In this document: positions 24,108-35,260 of the stretch, one piece after another
Layout of the letters: every line of letters begins with the position of its first letter
How positions within the stretch are numbered: the stretch's first letter is position 1
NCBI GenBank assembly: GCA_028564925.1
Contig: CM053029.1
Span: 288,341,057 to 288,405,056 of the forward strand
Source: Lithobates sylvaticus
Taxonomy: Eukaryota; Chordata; Amphibia; Anura; Ranidae
Reading direction: 5' to 3'
DNA: 64,000 bases
Translations under genes and position numbers: made by a program
The notes under the pieces: generated by a model
Told to the model about the DNA's origin: nothing
Database searches by the model: none
The model's input: only the letters and a program-made list of their open reading frames with translations

Positions 24108-24467
24108 GTCACCATGTGACATGAGTTGGTGGCCCCGCCACTTGTCTCTATATAAGTCACAACACCGCGTGTCTCTGCCATTACGGCCAGAGAGAGCGAC
24201 GAGTCAACATCGGAAGAAGAAGAAGAAGACGACGATGCAGAAGGCGCAGCAGGCGGCGGCGACGACAGCGGCAAGAACAGAAGAGACCCCCGAAGACCCC
24301 CGAAGGCGGAACGAGATCACCAGACGACGACGATGGTGGCGACGAAGAAGAAGAAATCCGGGCTCCTCCGCTCGTAAAAGAGCTAGGTAAAAGAGCAGAA
24401 GAGAGCGGAGGTGTCCGGTGAGAAGACCCCCCAAGACGGAAGAAGACCCCCGGAGCTGTGCAATAAA
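24108..24467 (+). promoter_or_regulatory. Possible small Pol II transcription unit
   Basis: GGGGGCGGGGTCACC (GC box, about 24098) is followed by TATATAAG at 24149-24156 and, some 310 bp later, by AATAAA at 24462-24467 with a T-rich stretch after it. The same arrangement recurs at 61113 and, in mirror image, at 60957. Between TATA and AATAAA the sequence is GAC/GAA/GGCGGC-rich and can be read as a 97-residue Arg-rich frame, but with no family match. Promoter function is inference. Confidence 0.4.
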
Positions 24468-24515
24468 ATATTTTTAAAAATTGTGTGTTTTTTTTATTTA
24501 CACTTTTACACCTTA

Positions 24516-24875
24516 GATGAATGGGTAGGGGTACACCGTACCCCATACTCATTCACATAGGGTGGGGGGCCGGTATCTGGGGACCCCTTATTAAAGGGGG
24601 CTCCCAGATTCTTATAAGCCCCCCCACCCGCAGACCCCGACAATCAATGGCCAGGGTTGTCGGGAAGAGGCCCTTGTCCTCATCAACATGGGGACAAGGT
24701 GCTTTGGGGTGGGGGGGCCCCATGTTGAGGGCTCGCGGTCTGGTACGGCTCGTCCCCACCCCCTATCCTGACCGACCGGGCTGCGTGCTCGGATAAGGGT
24801 CTGAGATGGATTTGGGGGGACCCCCACGCCGTTTTTTCGGCATAGGGATTCCCCTTTAAATTCATACCAGGTGAC
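24516..24875. repeat. Shared multi-hairpin module (copy in Harbinger-type element)
   Basis: Reads in the order GGTAGGGGTAC, CCCCTTATTAAAGGGGGCTCC, ACAATCAATGGCCAGGGTTGT, CCTTGTCC-TCATCAACATGG, GGATAAGGGTCTGAGATGGAT and CCCCCACGCCG-TTTT-CGGCATAGGGATTCCCC. Each block is itself a stem or half stem. The same blocks in the same order lie in the foldback hAT-type elements at 2760-3260, 11690-12180, 36400-36990 and 57860-58350, and in Harbinger-type copies at 41240-41665 and 60215-60620. Confidence 0.85.
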
Positions 24876-25166
24876 GGGGCTAGCGCGGCGGCGGCATTTA
24901 CTGCCTTCGCTAGTCCCGTCTACCTGCAGTCAAGTTCTAAATGAAAGGACTTTCCGATCATGTGTCGGCAAGTCCGTTCATTTCAAAAGTTCCGCGGACT
25001 AGCACACAGACCGCGGGATTGTCCGCCCGACTCACGAGTCCAGCGGACACTTTTAAGTCTGAACTTAAAACTTAGTCTGCCGGACTTTTGGGAGGAAAAA
25101 GTCCGCCGGAACTCCAGTTTGGCGGACAATCCCGCGGGAAAGTCCGCTCATGTGTACACGGCCTTA

Positions 25167-25743
25167 GTCTACCTGTAAAGTGGCAGATCTGTACCATGAC
25201 TAGAATCTGTTGCAGCAATAATTGCATTTATAAAACAAAAAAAATAAAAAAAATACCCTGCAACAGCTGTGTATGATGAGGCCACAATGTAGTGCACTGG
25301 GAACAAGATTAGAGATTTTTTGTATACATTCTGGTGTCACTTTGACTTTGGATAGAAGTAACGTGTGCGTAAAAATTGGTCTTTGGGTGTATAGAGGTAC
25401 TCTTAAGGGAAGCAAGTATTGGCCTTGCTGTAAAAAAATGCAATGATATGCACCTGTCAAACAGGTGCAGAAAAATTACTCTTTGGGTGTCAGGGGTGCC
25501 TTCCTACCGTAACCCTATAGAGGTGCTCTTGATCAATGCAAAAAAAATTGCAATGATATGCACCTGTCAAATAGGTGCTGAAAAATTGGTCTTTGTGTGT
25601 TAGTTGTGATGTGCCCATGAAACCTATACCAAAAACTTTCTTCCAGATGAAATGATTGAACACCCTCAAAGCTAGGCAGCCTTGAAGTCCTACAGAGATT
25701 CCACATCCCCAAAAAGACTTAATCAGTGACATCGGCATCAGGG
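25167..25743. other. hAT host 3' region with a two-copy repeat
   Basis: Lies between the Harbinger-type element and the transposase stop. It contains two imperfect copies of a roughly 115-125 bp unit (about 25370-25485 and 25490-25605) marked by TGCAATGATATGCACCTGTC and by TTGGTCTTTG. No coding signal. It is presumably the 3' untranslated part of the hAT transposase transcript, read on the minus strand. Confidence 0.55.
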
Positions 25744-26299
25744 GCTTCATAGCTGGTAATCCAGGACTGATCCTTTTTTATAAGAGTCAAACACTCCTGT
25801 GTATAGACATGTTCTATGATCAGTAGGGATGAGCCGAACACCCCGATTCGCAGCAGAACATGAAAAAAATTTGTTTAACCACTTCCCGACCGCCCCCTGT
25901 ATATATACGTCGGCAGAATGGCACGTACAGGCAGAATCACGTACCTGTACGTGACATTCTTCCGGCGGTTGGGGGGCCGGCGGGGACGGTCGGGATCGCT
26001 TCAGAAGCGATGCGGGACGAGGTAACGGCCAGTCGTTTCTGGCCACCCCCTCCCGATCGCTCTGGCCAATAGGATTCGTCCGCTTCCTTCCCCTTCCTGT
26101 GTAATTGTAAACACAGGCAAGGGGAAGTGATGTCACGCTCCTCGTGTCGGTCTTTCTGACCGGGACGCCGAGCGGAGAAGACATCAAGTAAGTGCACAAA
26201 CACTACACTGACACCAGGTACACATAGGCACACATTTCACCCCCCTGTCACCCCCTGATCACCCCCCAGATCACCCCCTGCCCCCCCTGTCACAGTGTC

Positions 26300-26960
26300 A
26301 CTGATTGCAGTGATCATTTATTTTACTGATCACTGCATTTAGTGTCAGTGTGACTGCAATAACTGTCAGGGCAGTTAGTTTTAGGCCCCTTTAGGTCCAA
26401 GGTAGCCCCCTACCCCCCCCCAATAAAGGTTTAACCCCTTGATTGCCCCCTAGGTAACCCTTTCACCCCCTTTTGCCAGTGTCACTAAGCGATCGTTTAT
26501 TTTGATCGCTCTATTAGTGTCACTGGTGCCGCTAGGTAGCCAGTTTTTTTTTTAGGTAACCGCCAGGTTTATATAGGATTATAAATAGGTTTATAGGTCA
26601 GGTACCCCCATATTACAACCTAAATAAAGGTTTTAACCCCTTGATTGCCCCTAGAGTTAACTCTTTCACCAGTGATCACAGTATAAGTGTCACTGGTGAC
26701 GCTGGTTAGCCAGTTAGTTATTTAGTTATTTAGGTTCCCCGTCAGGTTTTTATATAGTGTCAGGTACCCCCATATATTACCTAATAAAGGTTTTAACCCC
26801 CTGATTGCCCCTAGTTAACCCTTTCACCAGTGATCACCGTATAACTGTTACGGGTGACGCTGGTTAGTTAGCTTGTTTTTTTATACTGTCAGGGCACCCG
26901 CCATTTATTACCCAACTATCGGTTTAACCCCCTGATCGCCCGGCGGGTGATATCAATTAG
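26300..26960 (+). repeat. Imperfect ~150-bp tandem repeats in piggyBac leader
   Basis: Four degenerate units marked by AACCCCTTGATTGCCCCTA or AACCCCCTGATTGCCC, by TTTCACCAGTGATCAC and by GGTGACGCTGGTTAG, at about 26400, 26600, 26770 and 26920. They lie upstream of the transposase start, within what may be the 5' leader or promoter. No open frame. Confidence 0.7.
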
Positions 26961-27394
26961 GTGTTAGGGTCAAATAAGGTCTGCGTCGCCCCAGGTTAGT
27001 GCCAGTACCGCAAACACCCACGCGCAAAGCATACACCTCCCTTAGTGGTATAGTATCTGAACAGATCAATATCTGATCTGATCAGATCTATACTAGCGTC
27101 CCAGCAGTTTAGGGTTCCAAAAAACGCATTGTTAGCGGGATCAGCCCAGATACCTGCTAGCACCTGCGTTTTCCCCCTCCGCCCAGCCCAGCCCAGCCCA
27201 CCCAAGTGCAGTATCGATCGATCACTGTCACTTCCAAAACACTAAGCACACATAACTGCAGCGTTCGCAGAGTCAGGCCTGATCCCTGCGATCGCTAACA
27301 GTTTTTTTGGTAGCGTTTTGATTCATTCGCCAGCAGCCTAGGAGCTTTTTTTCCTGTGAATCTCACTAGTGTACTACTAAATTTAGAGCCCAAA

Positions 27395-29365
27395 ATGGCA
27401 AATCGCAAGTACACTAGTGAACAGGCCTACTTGTTTCTGAGTATGTCAGATAGTGAAGAGGAGGTCACTCATCTGTCAGAATCAGGCTCAGAATACGATC
27501 CAGTAGACGACAGCGGCTCCATGACAGATAGCTCTGGCGACGAAGGTGTGGTCCCTGCTAAGGTCAGGCGTACCCGATCCCGATCTTCTGATGTTGTTGA
27601 GGTGCAGGAACCGCAGGTCTCTCGTATGGAGCAGAGAAGTACTAGCGCCGCTATTCCTTCTGGTGAACTGGCAAGCACCAGCGGCCTAGTACACCCTGGA
27701 CGTAGTCAAACCAGCACTGCAGTAACACTTGGTGACGTGGCGAGTCCCATAAGTGCAGTTCAAGCTGGCGAGGTGGCAAGCACAAGTAGTGTCCCGCTGC
27801 CACCAAGAAGAAGACAAAGGCAGGCCCGTCGATCACATAGTGTCCTTCCTGCAGAATTCGCCAATCCTGATTGGGTGCCCACCACTTCTGCAGAACCCGT
27901 ACTTCCCCCATTCACTGGCCAACCCGGTATTCAGGTGGAAACAGCTGATTTTAAGCCATCCGATTTTTATTCGCTGTTTTTCACGGAAGATCTCTATAGA
28001 TCTATTGTGGACCAAAGTAATATATACGCTGGTCAACACATCGCCGCTAATCCCCAAGTGCCTTCCCTTGCCAGAGATTGGAAACCAATTACGGTTTCCG
28101 AATTTAAGACCTTTCTGGGCCTTTCCCTCAACATGGGCATACACAAATTCCCGACGCTGAGGTCTTATTGGTCCACCTCACCGCACCACCATATGCCCGT
28201 GTTCTCTGCCTCCATGTCCAGGGCACGATACGAACAGATCTTGCGGTTCATGCACTTCAGTGACAATGAACTTTGTCGTCCTCGTGGAGACCCTGAATTT
28301 GATCGGCTCTACAAAATTCGGCCCCTCATAAACCACTTCAACCAATGTTTTGCAGCCTTGTTTACGCCCAATCAAGTTGTCTGCGTTGACGAGTCCCTGA
28401 TTAAGTTTTCTGGCCGCTTGTCTTTCAAACAGTTCCTTCCCAGCAAGCGTGCCAGATACGGGGTCAAGCTCTACAAGCTCTGTGACAGGGCAACAGGCTA
28501 TACGTGGAGCTTTTCGGTTTATGAGGGAAAAGATAGTCACGTAGAGCCGGAGAACTGTCCAGATTACATAGGGAGCGCTGGCAAGATAGTGTGGAACTTG
28601 GTGTCACCCTTATTCGGAAAGGGGTACCACTTGTACGTGGACAATTATTACACGAGCGTGCCACTGTTTAGTCACTTGTTTGATCATCAGATTGGAGCAT
28701 GTGGCACCGTGCGACCTAATCGCCGGGGCTTTCCCCAGCGGCTTGTAGATTCCCGTCTTAGGCTGGGGGAGAGAGCCTGCTTGAAGTGTAATAACTTGCT
28801 CGCTGTGAAGTGGAGGGATAATAGGAATGTTTTCGTTCTTACCTTTCTTCATGCAGACACGACAGTCCAAATTCGTACGGCGGCTGGTGTTGTGACGAAA
28901 CCCCTCTGTATCCACGAATACAACCTTAATATGGGGGGGGTGGACCTCAACGACCAGTTGTTGGCGCCGTACCTAGTTGTCCGTAAGGCTAGACGCTGGT
29001 ACAAAAAAGTGTCTATTTATTTATTCCAATTGGCTTTGCTGAATGCTCATGTGCTATACGGAGCTTCAGGCGGGACGTTACCCTTCCTTGAATTCCAGGG
29101 AGCGGTTGTCATGGAACTCCTGTATCCAGGCGATTCCACACCTCACCATCCCCTACCAAATGCAGTAAGCCGGCTGCATGAGAGGCATTATCCTCATGTC
29201 CTCCAGAGTACCCCTACCCAACGAGCCCCCCAAAGAAGATGTCGTGTCTGTAGCAAGCGCGGATTTAGGCGTGACACCCGTTATTATTGTCCACGCTGTC
29301 CTGACAATCCTGGTCTCTGCGTTGGTGAATGCTTTGAACGCTACCACGAACTAGTGAGGTATTAG
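27395..29365 (+). CDS. piggyBac transposase (DDE_Tnp_1_7 type)
   Basis: A 656-residue open frame. The ATG at 27395 (MANRKYTSEQ) is chosen because the frame further upstream has only a GTG. The acidic Ser/Glu-rich N-terminus (about 15-50), variable Ser/Thr-rich region and basic patch RRRQRQARR (about 138-146) are followed by the catalytic domain. Catalytic aspartates: D332 in VVCVDESLIKFSGR, D416 in LYVDNYYTS and D517 in NMGGVDLNDQL, matching the DDD triad of piggyBac, plus D520. The C-terminal finger (about 612-656) reads CRVCSKRGF, CPRCPDN and CVGECFERYHEL. It cuts and pastes at TTAA without a footprint. No stop or frameshift is seen, and length and motifs suggest a functional or recently functional enzyme. 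Longer than the roughly 590-residue moth enzyme because of the N-terminus. Confidence 0.97.
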   Translation: MANRKYTSEQAYLFLSMSDSEEEVTHLSESGSEYDPVDDSGSMTDSSGDEGVVPAKVRRTRSRSSDVVEVQEPQVSRMEQRSTSAAIPSGELASTSGLVHPGRSQTSTAVTLGDVASPISAVQAGEVASTSSVPLPPRRRQRQARRSHSVLPAEFANPDWVPTTSAEPVLPPFTGQPGIQVETADFKPSDFYSLFFTEDLYRSIVDQSNIYAGQHIAANPQVPSLARDWKPITVSEFKTFLGLSLNMGIHKFPTLRSYWSTSPHHHMPVFSASMSRARYEQILRFMHFSDNELCRPRGDPEFDRLYKIRPLINHFNQCFAALFTPNQVVCVDESLIKFSGRLSFKQFLPSKRARYGVKLYKLCDRATGYTWSFSVYEGKDSHVEPENCPDYIGSAGKIVWNLVSPLFGKGYHLYVDNYYTSVPLFSHLFDHQIGACGTVRPNRRGFPQRLVDSRLRLGERACLKCNNLLAVKWRDNRNVFVLTFLHADTTVQIRTAAGVVTKPLCIHEYNLNMGGVDLNDQLLAPYLVVRKARRWYKKVSIYLFQLALLNAHVLYGASGGTLPFLEFQGAVVMELLYPGDSTPHHPLPNAVSRLHERHYPHVLQSTPTQRAPQRRCRVCSKRGFRRDTRYYCPRCPDNPGLCVGECFERYHELVRY

Positions 29366-29393
29366 CGTAGGGTACAGCATTTCACAGGCTAGG

Positions 29394-29530
29394 ATACACT
29401 TTCACAGGGTCTCAAGAATGCCATCGCATTTTGAGACCCGACCGTTGCAGTTCAAATTATAGTTACAGGGTCTCAAGAATGCCATCGCATTTTGAGACCC
29501 GACCGTTACAGTTAAAATTATAGTTATAGT
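29394..29530 (+). repeat. Two-copy 60-bp direct repeat with hairpin
   Basis: CAGGGTCTCAAGAATGCCAT followed by CGCATTTTGAGACCCGACCG occurs at about 29405 and 29467. GGGTCTCAA and TTGAGACCC form a stem in each. It lies directly after the transposase stop and could shape the 3' end of the transcript. Confidence 0.85.
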
Positions 29531-29689
29531 TTAAAAAAAAAGTGTAAAAAATAAAAATAAAATAAAAAAGTACAAAAAAAAAAAAAAAAAACCCCAAAAA
29601 AAATATAAAATAAAAAACCAAAAATAGTTGTCGTTTTATTGTTCTCTCTCTATTGTTGCTCTTTTTTACTCTATTCTATTCTGCAATGT

Positions 29690-30870
29690 TTTATTATGTT
29701 TTATCATGCTTGCTTTTCAGGTATGTTTTATTGTTAACCATTTTTTTGTTTTCAGGTGCGCCATTCAGTTGCAGCGCGGATTTATTTATCTTGACAGCAA
29801 CAGCGTTTGCTCCCACGATACATAAAGCCGCGACTCCAACACTGTAGGAGGTGATTTCACCACCACAGTTAAAAAAAAGAGCATATATGCCGAAGCATGG
29901 GGGCAGCAGAGGGCGGAGGAGCGATTTTGCTCCTAATGCCACGTACATACGGTCGAAAAAAGTCCGACCATGTGTACGTGGCATAACTTTTTTGCGGGAG
30001 GATGCCCCCATGCTTCGGCATATATATATTTTAGGCACCGGTTGCGTTAACAAAATGTTTTATTTTTTACTATGTTTTTTTTTTGGTATTTGCTTTGCAG
30101 GTATGGTATGGTAAGGTCTTACTGTTATACTCTAATGTTACTTTGTTTTAATGTTAACCATTATTTGCTTAGCAGGTACGCCATTCAGTTGCAGCGTGGA
30201 TTTATTTATCTTGACAGCAACAGCGTTTGCTCCCACGATACATAAAGCCGCGACTCCAACGCTGTAGGAGGTGATTTCACCACCACAGTTAAAAAAAAGA
30301 GCATATATGCCGAAGCATGGGGGCAGCAGAGGGCGGAGGAGCGATTTTGCTCCTAATGCCACGTACATACGGTCGAAAAAAGTCCGACCATGTGTACGTG
30401 GCATAACTTTTTTGCGGGAGGATGCCCCCATGCTTCGGCATATATATATTTTAGGCACCGGTTGCGTTAACAAAATGTTTTATTTTTTACTATGTTTTTT
30501 TTTTGGTATTTGCTTTGCAGGTATGGTATGGTAAGGTCTTACTGTTATACTGTAATGTTACTTTGTTTTAATGTTAACCATTATTTGCTTAGCAGGTACG
30601 CCATTCAGTTGCAGCGTGGATTTATTTATCTTGACAGCAACAGCGTTTGCTCCCACGATACATAAAGCCGCGACTCCAATGCTGTAGGAGGTGATTTCAC
30701 CACCACAGTTAAAAAAAAGAGCATATATGCCGAAGCATGGGGGCAGCAGAGGGCGGAGGAGCGATTTTGCTCCTAATGCCACGTACATACGGTCGAAAAA
30801 AGTTCGACCATGTATACGTGGCATAACTTTTTTTGCGGGAGGATGCCCCCATGCTTCGGCATATATAAAT
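29690..30870 (+). repeat. 420-bp tandem repeat, almost three units
   Basis: Exact 420-bp periodicity: for example GCATATATGCCGAAGCATGG at 29881, 30301 and 30721. The first two full units are almost identical, the third is cut by other sequence after about 30865. Each unit holds a long hairpin (TGCCGAAGCATGGGGGCA against TGCCCCCATGCTTCGGCA) that surrounds a 47-bp palindrome, and a T-rich block with ATGTTAACCATT. The short frames on both strands repeat with the units and are not genes. Confidence 0.93.
29937..29983. mobile_element. 47-bp minimal Harbinger-type palindrome (first of three)
   Basis: TGCCACGTACATACGGTCG and CGACCATGTGTACGTGGCA meet almost directly, separated by nine bases, and are flanked by TAA (29934-29936 and 29984-29986). 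The ends match the larger family at 40971 and 42036 (TGCCGYGTACACAC). Copies at 30357-30403 and 30777-30823 arose by amplification of the surrounding 420-bp unit, not by new insertion. Confidence 0.75.
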
Positions 30871-31089
30871 GGTGCATGTATGCCCATCATTAGAAGTGGG
30901 TGGATGAAGGGAGGTATTCTAATGGTGGGCATACCCACCGCGCCATTGGGAAATTGGGAAAGCATTTTATCACACCGATCTTGGTGTGGTCAGATGCTTT
31001 GAGGGCACAGGAAAGATCTAGGGTCTAATAGACCCCAATTTTTTCAAAAAAAGAGTACCTGTCACTGCCTATTGCTATCATAGGGGATA

Positions 31090-31800
31090 TTTACATTCCC
31101 TGCGATAACAATAAAAATGACAACTAAGAAAAAAAAAATGGAAGGAACAGTTTAAAAATAAAATAAAAAAGCTAAATAAAAAGAAAAACTAAAAAAAAAA
31201 AAAAAAAAGCACCCCTGCCCCCCCTTCTTTTGCGCAAAGGCGAACACAAGCGTTGGTCTGGCGTCATATGTAAACAGCAATTGCACCATGCATGTGAGGT
31301 ATCACCGCGAAGGTCAGATCGAGGGCAGTAATTTTAGCAGTAGACCTCCTCCGTGAATCTAATGTGGTAACCTGTAAAGGCTTTTAAAGGCTTTTAAAAA
31401 TGTATGTAGTTTGTCGCCACTGCGTGTTTGTGCGCAATTTTAAAGCATGTCGTGTTTGGTATCCATGTACTCGGCCTAAGATCATATTTTTTATTTCATC
31501 AAAAATTTGAGCAATATAGTGTGTTTTAGTGCATTAAAATAAAAAAAAGTGTATTTTTTCCACAAAAAATGCGTTTGAAAAATCGCTGCGCAAATACTGT
31601 GTGGAAAAAAAAAATGCAACACCCACCATTTTAATCTGTAGGGCCTTTGCTTTAACAATATATATAGTGTTTGGGGGTTCAACGTAATTTTCTTGCAAAA
31701 AAAAAATATGTTTTCATGTAAACAAAAAGTGTCAGAAAGGGCTTTATCTTCAAGTGGTTAGAAGAGTGGGTGACGTGTGACATAGGCTTTTAAATGTTGT
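31090..31800 (+). other. piggyBac internal non-coding sequence
   Basis: AT-rich sequence with several A and T runs. It contains GCGCAATTTTAAAGCATG and related blocks commonly seen in subterminal parts of this element. No gene or RNA recognised. Confidence 0.5.
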
Positions 31801-34800
31801 GCATAAAATGCCAGGACAGTTCAAACCCCCCCCAAATGACCCCATTTTGGAAAGTAGACACCCCAAGCTATTTGCTGAGAGCAATGTTGAGCCCATTAAA
31901 TATTTTTTTTTTTGGTCCCAAGAGATTGAATAATGAAAAAAAAAAAAATAATATTTTTTTTTACAAAAACTTGTCACTAAATGATATATTGCTCAAACAT
32001 GCCATGGGCATATGTGGAGATACACCCCAAAATACATTCTGTTGCTTCTCCTGAGTACGGGGATACCACATGTGTGGGACTTTTTGGGAGCCTAGCCGCG
32101 TACGGGACCCCAAAATCCAAGCACCGCTTTCAGGCTTTCTAAGGGTGTAATTTTTTTATTTCACTCCTCACTGCCAATCACAGTTTCGGAGGCCATGGAA
32201 TGCCCAGATGGCACAAACCACCCCCAAATGACCCCATTTTGGAAAGTAGACACCCCAAGCTATTTGCTGAGAGGTATGGTGAGTATTTTGCAGATCTCGC
32301 TTTTTGTCACAATGTTTTGAAAATTGAAAAAAGAAAAAAAAATTTTTTTTTTCTTTACTTTCTTCATTTTCAAAAACACATGAGAGCTGTAAAATACTCA
32401 CCATGCCTCTCAACAAATAGCTTGGGGTGTCTACTTTCCAAAATGGGGTCATTTGGGGGGGTTTTGTGCTATTTTGGCATTTTATGGCCTTCGAAACTGT
32501 GATAGGTAGTGAGGAGTGAAATCAAAAATTTGCACCCTTAGAAATCCTGAAGGCGGTGCTTGGGTTTCGGGGCCCCGTACGCGGCTAGGCTCCCAAAAAG
32601 TCCCACACATGTGGTATCCCCATACTCAGGAGAAGCAGCAAAATGTATTTTGGGGTGCAATTCCACATATAACCATGGCATGTGTGAGCAATATATCATT
32701 TAGTGACAACTTTTTGAATACATTTTTTTTATTTTTTTTTTTGTCTTTATTCAATCACTTGGGACTAAAAAAAAAAATATTCAACGGGCTCAACATGCCT
32801 CTCAGCAAATAGCTTGGGGTGTCTACTTTCCAAAATGGGGTCATTTGGGGGGGGTTTGTGCCATCTTGGCATTTTATGGCCTTCAAAACTGTGATAGGTA
32901 GTGATAGGTAGTGAGGAGTGAAATCAAAAATTTATGCCCTTAGAAATCCTGAAGGCGGTGCTTGGTTTTCGGGGTCCCGTATGCGGATAGGCTCCCAAAA
33001 AGTCCCACACATGTGGTATCCCCGTACTCAGGAGAAGCAGCAGAATGTATTTTGGGGTGTAATTCCACATATGCCCATGGCATGTGTGGGCAATATATCA
33101 TTTAGTGACAACTTTGGGCAAAAAAAAAAAAAGTTTGTAATATTCCCGCAACTTGTGGCAAAATATAAAATATTCCATGTACTCAACATGCCTCTCAGCA
33201 AATAGCTTGGGGTGTCTACTTTCCAAAATGGGGTCATTTGGGGGGGTTTTGTGCTATTTTGGCATTTTATGGCCTTCGAAACTGTGATAGGTAGTGAGGA
33301 GTGAAATCAAAAATTTGCACCCTTAGAAATCCTGAAGGCGGTGCTTGGGTTTCGGGGCCCCGTACGCGGCTAGGCTCCCAAAAAGTCCCACACATGTGGT
33401 ATCCCCATACTCAGGAGAAGCAGCAAAATGTATTTTGGGGTGCAATTCCACATATAACCATGGCATGTGTGAGCAATATATCATTTAGTGACAACTTTTT
33501 GAATAAATTTTTTTTATTTTTTTTTTTTGTCTTTATTCAATCACTTGGGACTAAAAAAAAAAAAATATTCAACGGGCTCAACATGCCTCTCAGCAAATAG
33601 CTTGGGGTGTCTACTTTCCAAAATGGGGTCATTTGGGGGGGGTTTGTGCCATCTTGGCATTTTATGGCCTTCAAAACTGTGATAGGTAGTGATAGGTAGT
33701 GAGGAGTGAAATCAAAAATTTATGCCCTTAGAAATCCTGAAGGCGGTGCTTGGTTTTCGGGGTCCCGTATGCGGATAGGCTCCCAAAAAGTCCCACACAT
33801 GTGGTATCCCCGTACTCAGGAGAAGCAGCAGAATGTATTTTGGGGTGTAATTCCACATATGCCCATGGCATGTGTGGGCAATATATCATTTAGTGACAAC
33901 TTTGGGCAAAAAAAAAAAAGTTTGTAATATTCCCGCAACTTGTGGCAAAATATAAAATATTCCATGTACTCAACATGCCTCTCAGCAAATAGCTTGGGGT
34001 GTCTACTTTCCAAAATGGGGTCATTTGGGGGGGTTTTGTGCAATTTTGGCATTTTATGGCCTTCGAAACTGTGATAGGTAGTGAGGAGTGAAATCAAAAA
34101 TTTACACCCTTAGAAATGCTGAAGGTGGTGCTTGGGTTTCGGGGCCCCGTACGCGGCTAGGCTCCCAAAAAGTCCCACACATGTGGTATCCCCGTACTCA
34201 GGAGAAGTGGCAAAATGTATTTTGGGGTGCAATTCCACATATAACCATGGCATGTGTGAGCAATATATCATTTAGTGACAACTTTTTGAATACATTTTTT
34301 TTTTTTTTTTTTTTTTTTGTCTTTATTCAATCACTTGGGACTAAAAAAAAAAATATTCAATGGGCTCAACATGCCTCTCAGCAAATAGCTTGGGGTGTCT
34401 ACTTTCCAAAATGGGGTCATTTGGGGGGGTTTTGTGCCATCTTGGCATTTTATGGCCTTCAAAACTGTGATAGGTAGTGATAGGTAGTGAGGAGTGAAAT
34501 CAAAAATTTATGCCCTTAGAAATCCTGAAGGCGGTGCTTGGTTTTCGGGGTCCCGTATGCGGATAGGCTCCCAAAAAGTCCCACACATGTGGTATCCTCG
34601 TACTCAGGAGAAGCAGCAGAATGTATTTTGGGGTGTAATTCCACATATGCCCATGGCATGTGTGGGCAATATATCATTTAGTGACAACTTTGGGCAAAAA
34701 AAAAAAAAGTTTGTAATATTCCCGCAACTTGTGGCAAAATATAAAATATTCCATGTACTCAACATGCCTCTCAGCAAATAGCTTGGGGTGTCTACTTTCC

Positions 34801-35260
34801 AAAATGGGGTCATTTGGGGGGGTTTTGTGCTATTTTGGCATTTTATGGCCTTCAAAACTGTGATAGGTAGTGAGGAGTGAAATCAAAAATTTGCACCCTT
34901 AGAAACCCTGAAGGCGTTGATTGGGTTTCGGGGCCCCGTGCGCGGCTAGGCTCCCAAAAAGTCCCACACATGTGGTATCCCCATACTCGGGAGAAGCAGC
35001 AAAATGTATTTTGGGGTGCATCTCCACATATAACCATGGCATGTGTGAGCAATATATCATTTAGTGACAACTTTATGAAAAAAATTTTTTTTTTTTTTTT
35101 TTTTTTGTCTTTATTCAATCCCTTGGGACTAAAAAAAAAAATATTCAATGGGCTCAACATGCCTCTCAGCAAATAGCTTGGGGTGTCTACTTTCCAAAAT
35201 GGGGTCATTTGGGGGGGTTTTGTACTTCCCTGCCATTTTAGCACCTCAAGAAATGAGATA
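31800..35260 (+). repeat. Higher-order tandem array, ~787-bp dimers
   Basis: Units of about 385-405 bp alternate between two subtypes. GTGAAATCAAAAATTT starts units near 32516, 32918, 33301, 33706, 34088, 34494 and 34877, with spacings 402, 383, 405, 382, 406 and 383. Subtype 1 has ATAACCATGGCATGTGTGAG; subtype 2 has ATGCCCATGGCATGTGTGGG and TTTGGGCAAAAA. This is a dimer of about 787 bp repeated three and a half times. Units before 32340 (about 31815-32290) are in inverted orientation, so the array contains a junction palindrome. The repeated reading frames opening MKSKI are by-products. Confidence 0.93.

Larger units (their letters stand above)
23898..25163. mobile_element. Harbinger-type composite element
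   Basis: The ends TGCGGCGTACACACG and CATGTGTACACGGCC are imperfect inverted repeats flanked by TTA (23895-23897 and 25164-25166). The empty site rejoins CCCC-TTA-GTCTACCTGTAAAGTGG, matching an uninterrupted copy of the host family near 35935-35950. Inside: short inverted CCGGACTTTCC/GTCCGCCGG blocks, a GC-box/TATA region (24110-24156), a GAC/GAA-rich stretch, AATAAA (24462) and the shared hairpin module (24516-24875). 1266 bp, no transposase. Confidence 0.8.

Noticed and set aside
24097-24390. 97-aa Arg-rich frame in the Harbinger-type element
   Set aside because: Low-complexity GAC/GAA/CGG composition; the homologous region at 60.8 kb is not conserved as protein. Kept only as a possible transcribed region.
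31800-35260. Repeated reading frames beginning MKSKI, about 95-130 aa
   Set aside because: They recur only because the DNA repeats. They end in poly-Phe/poly-Lys tracts from homopolymers and have no family similarity.
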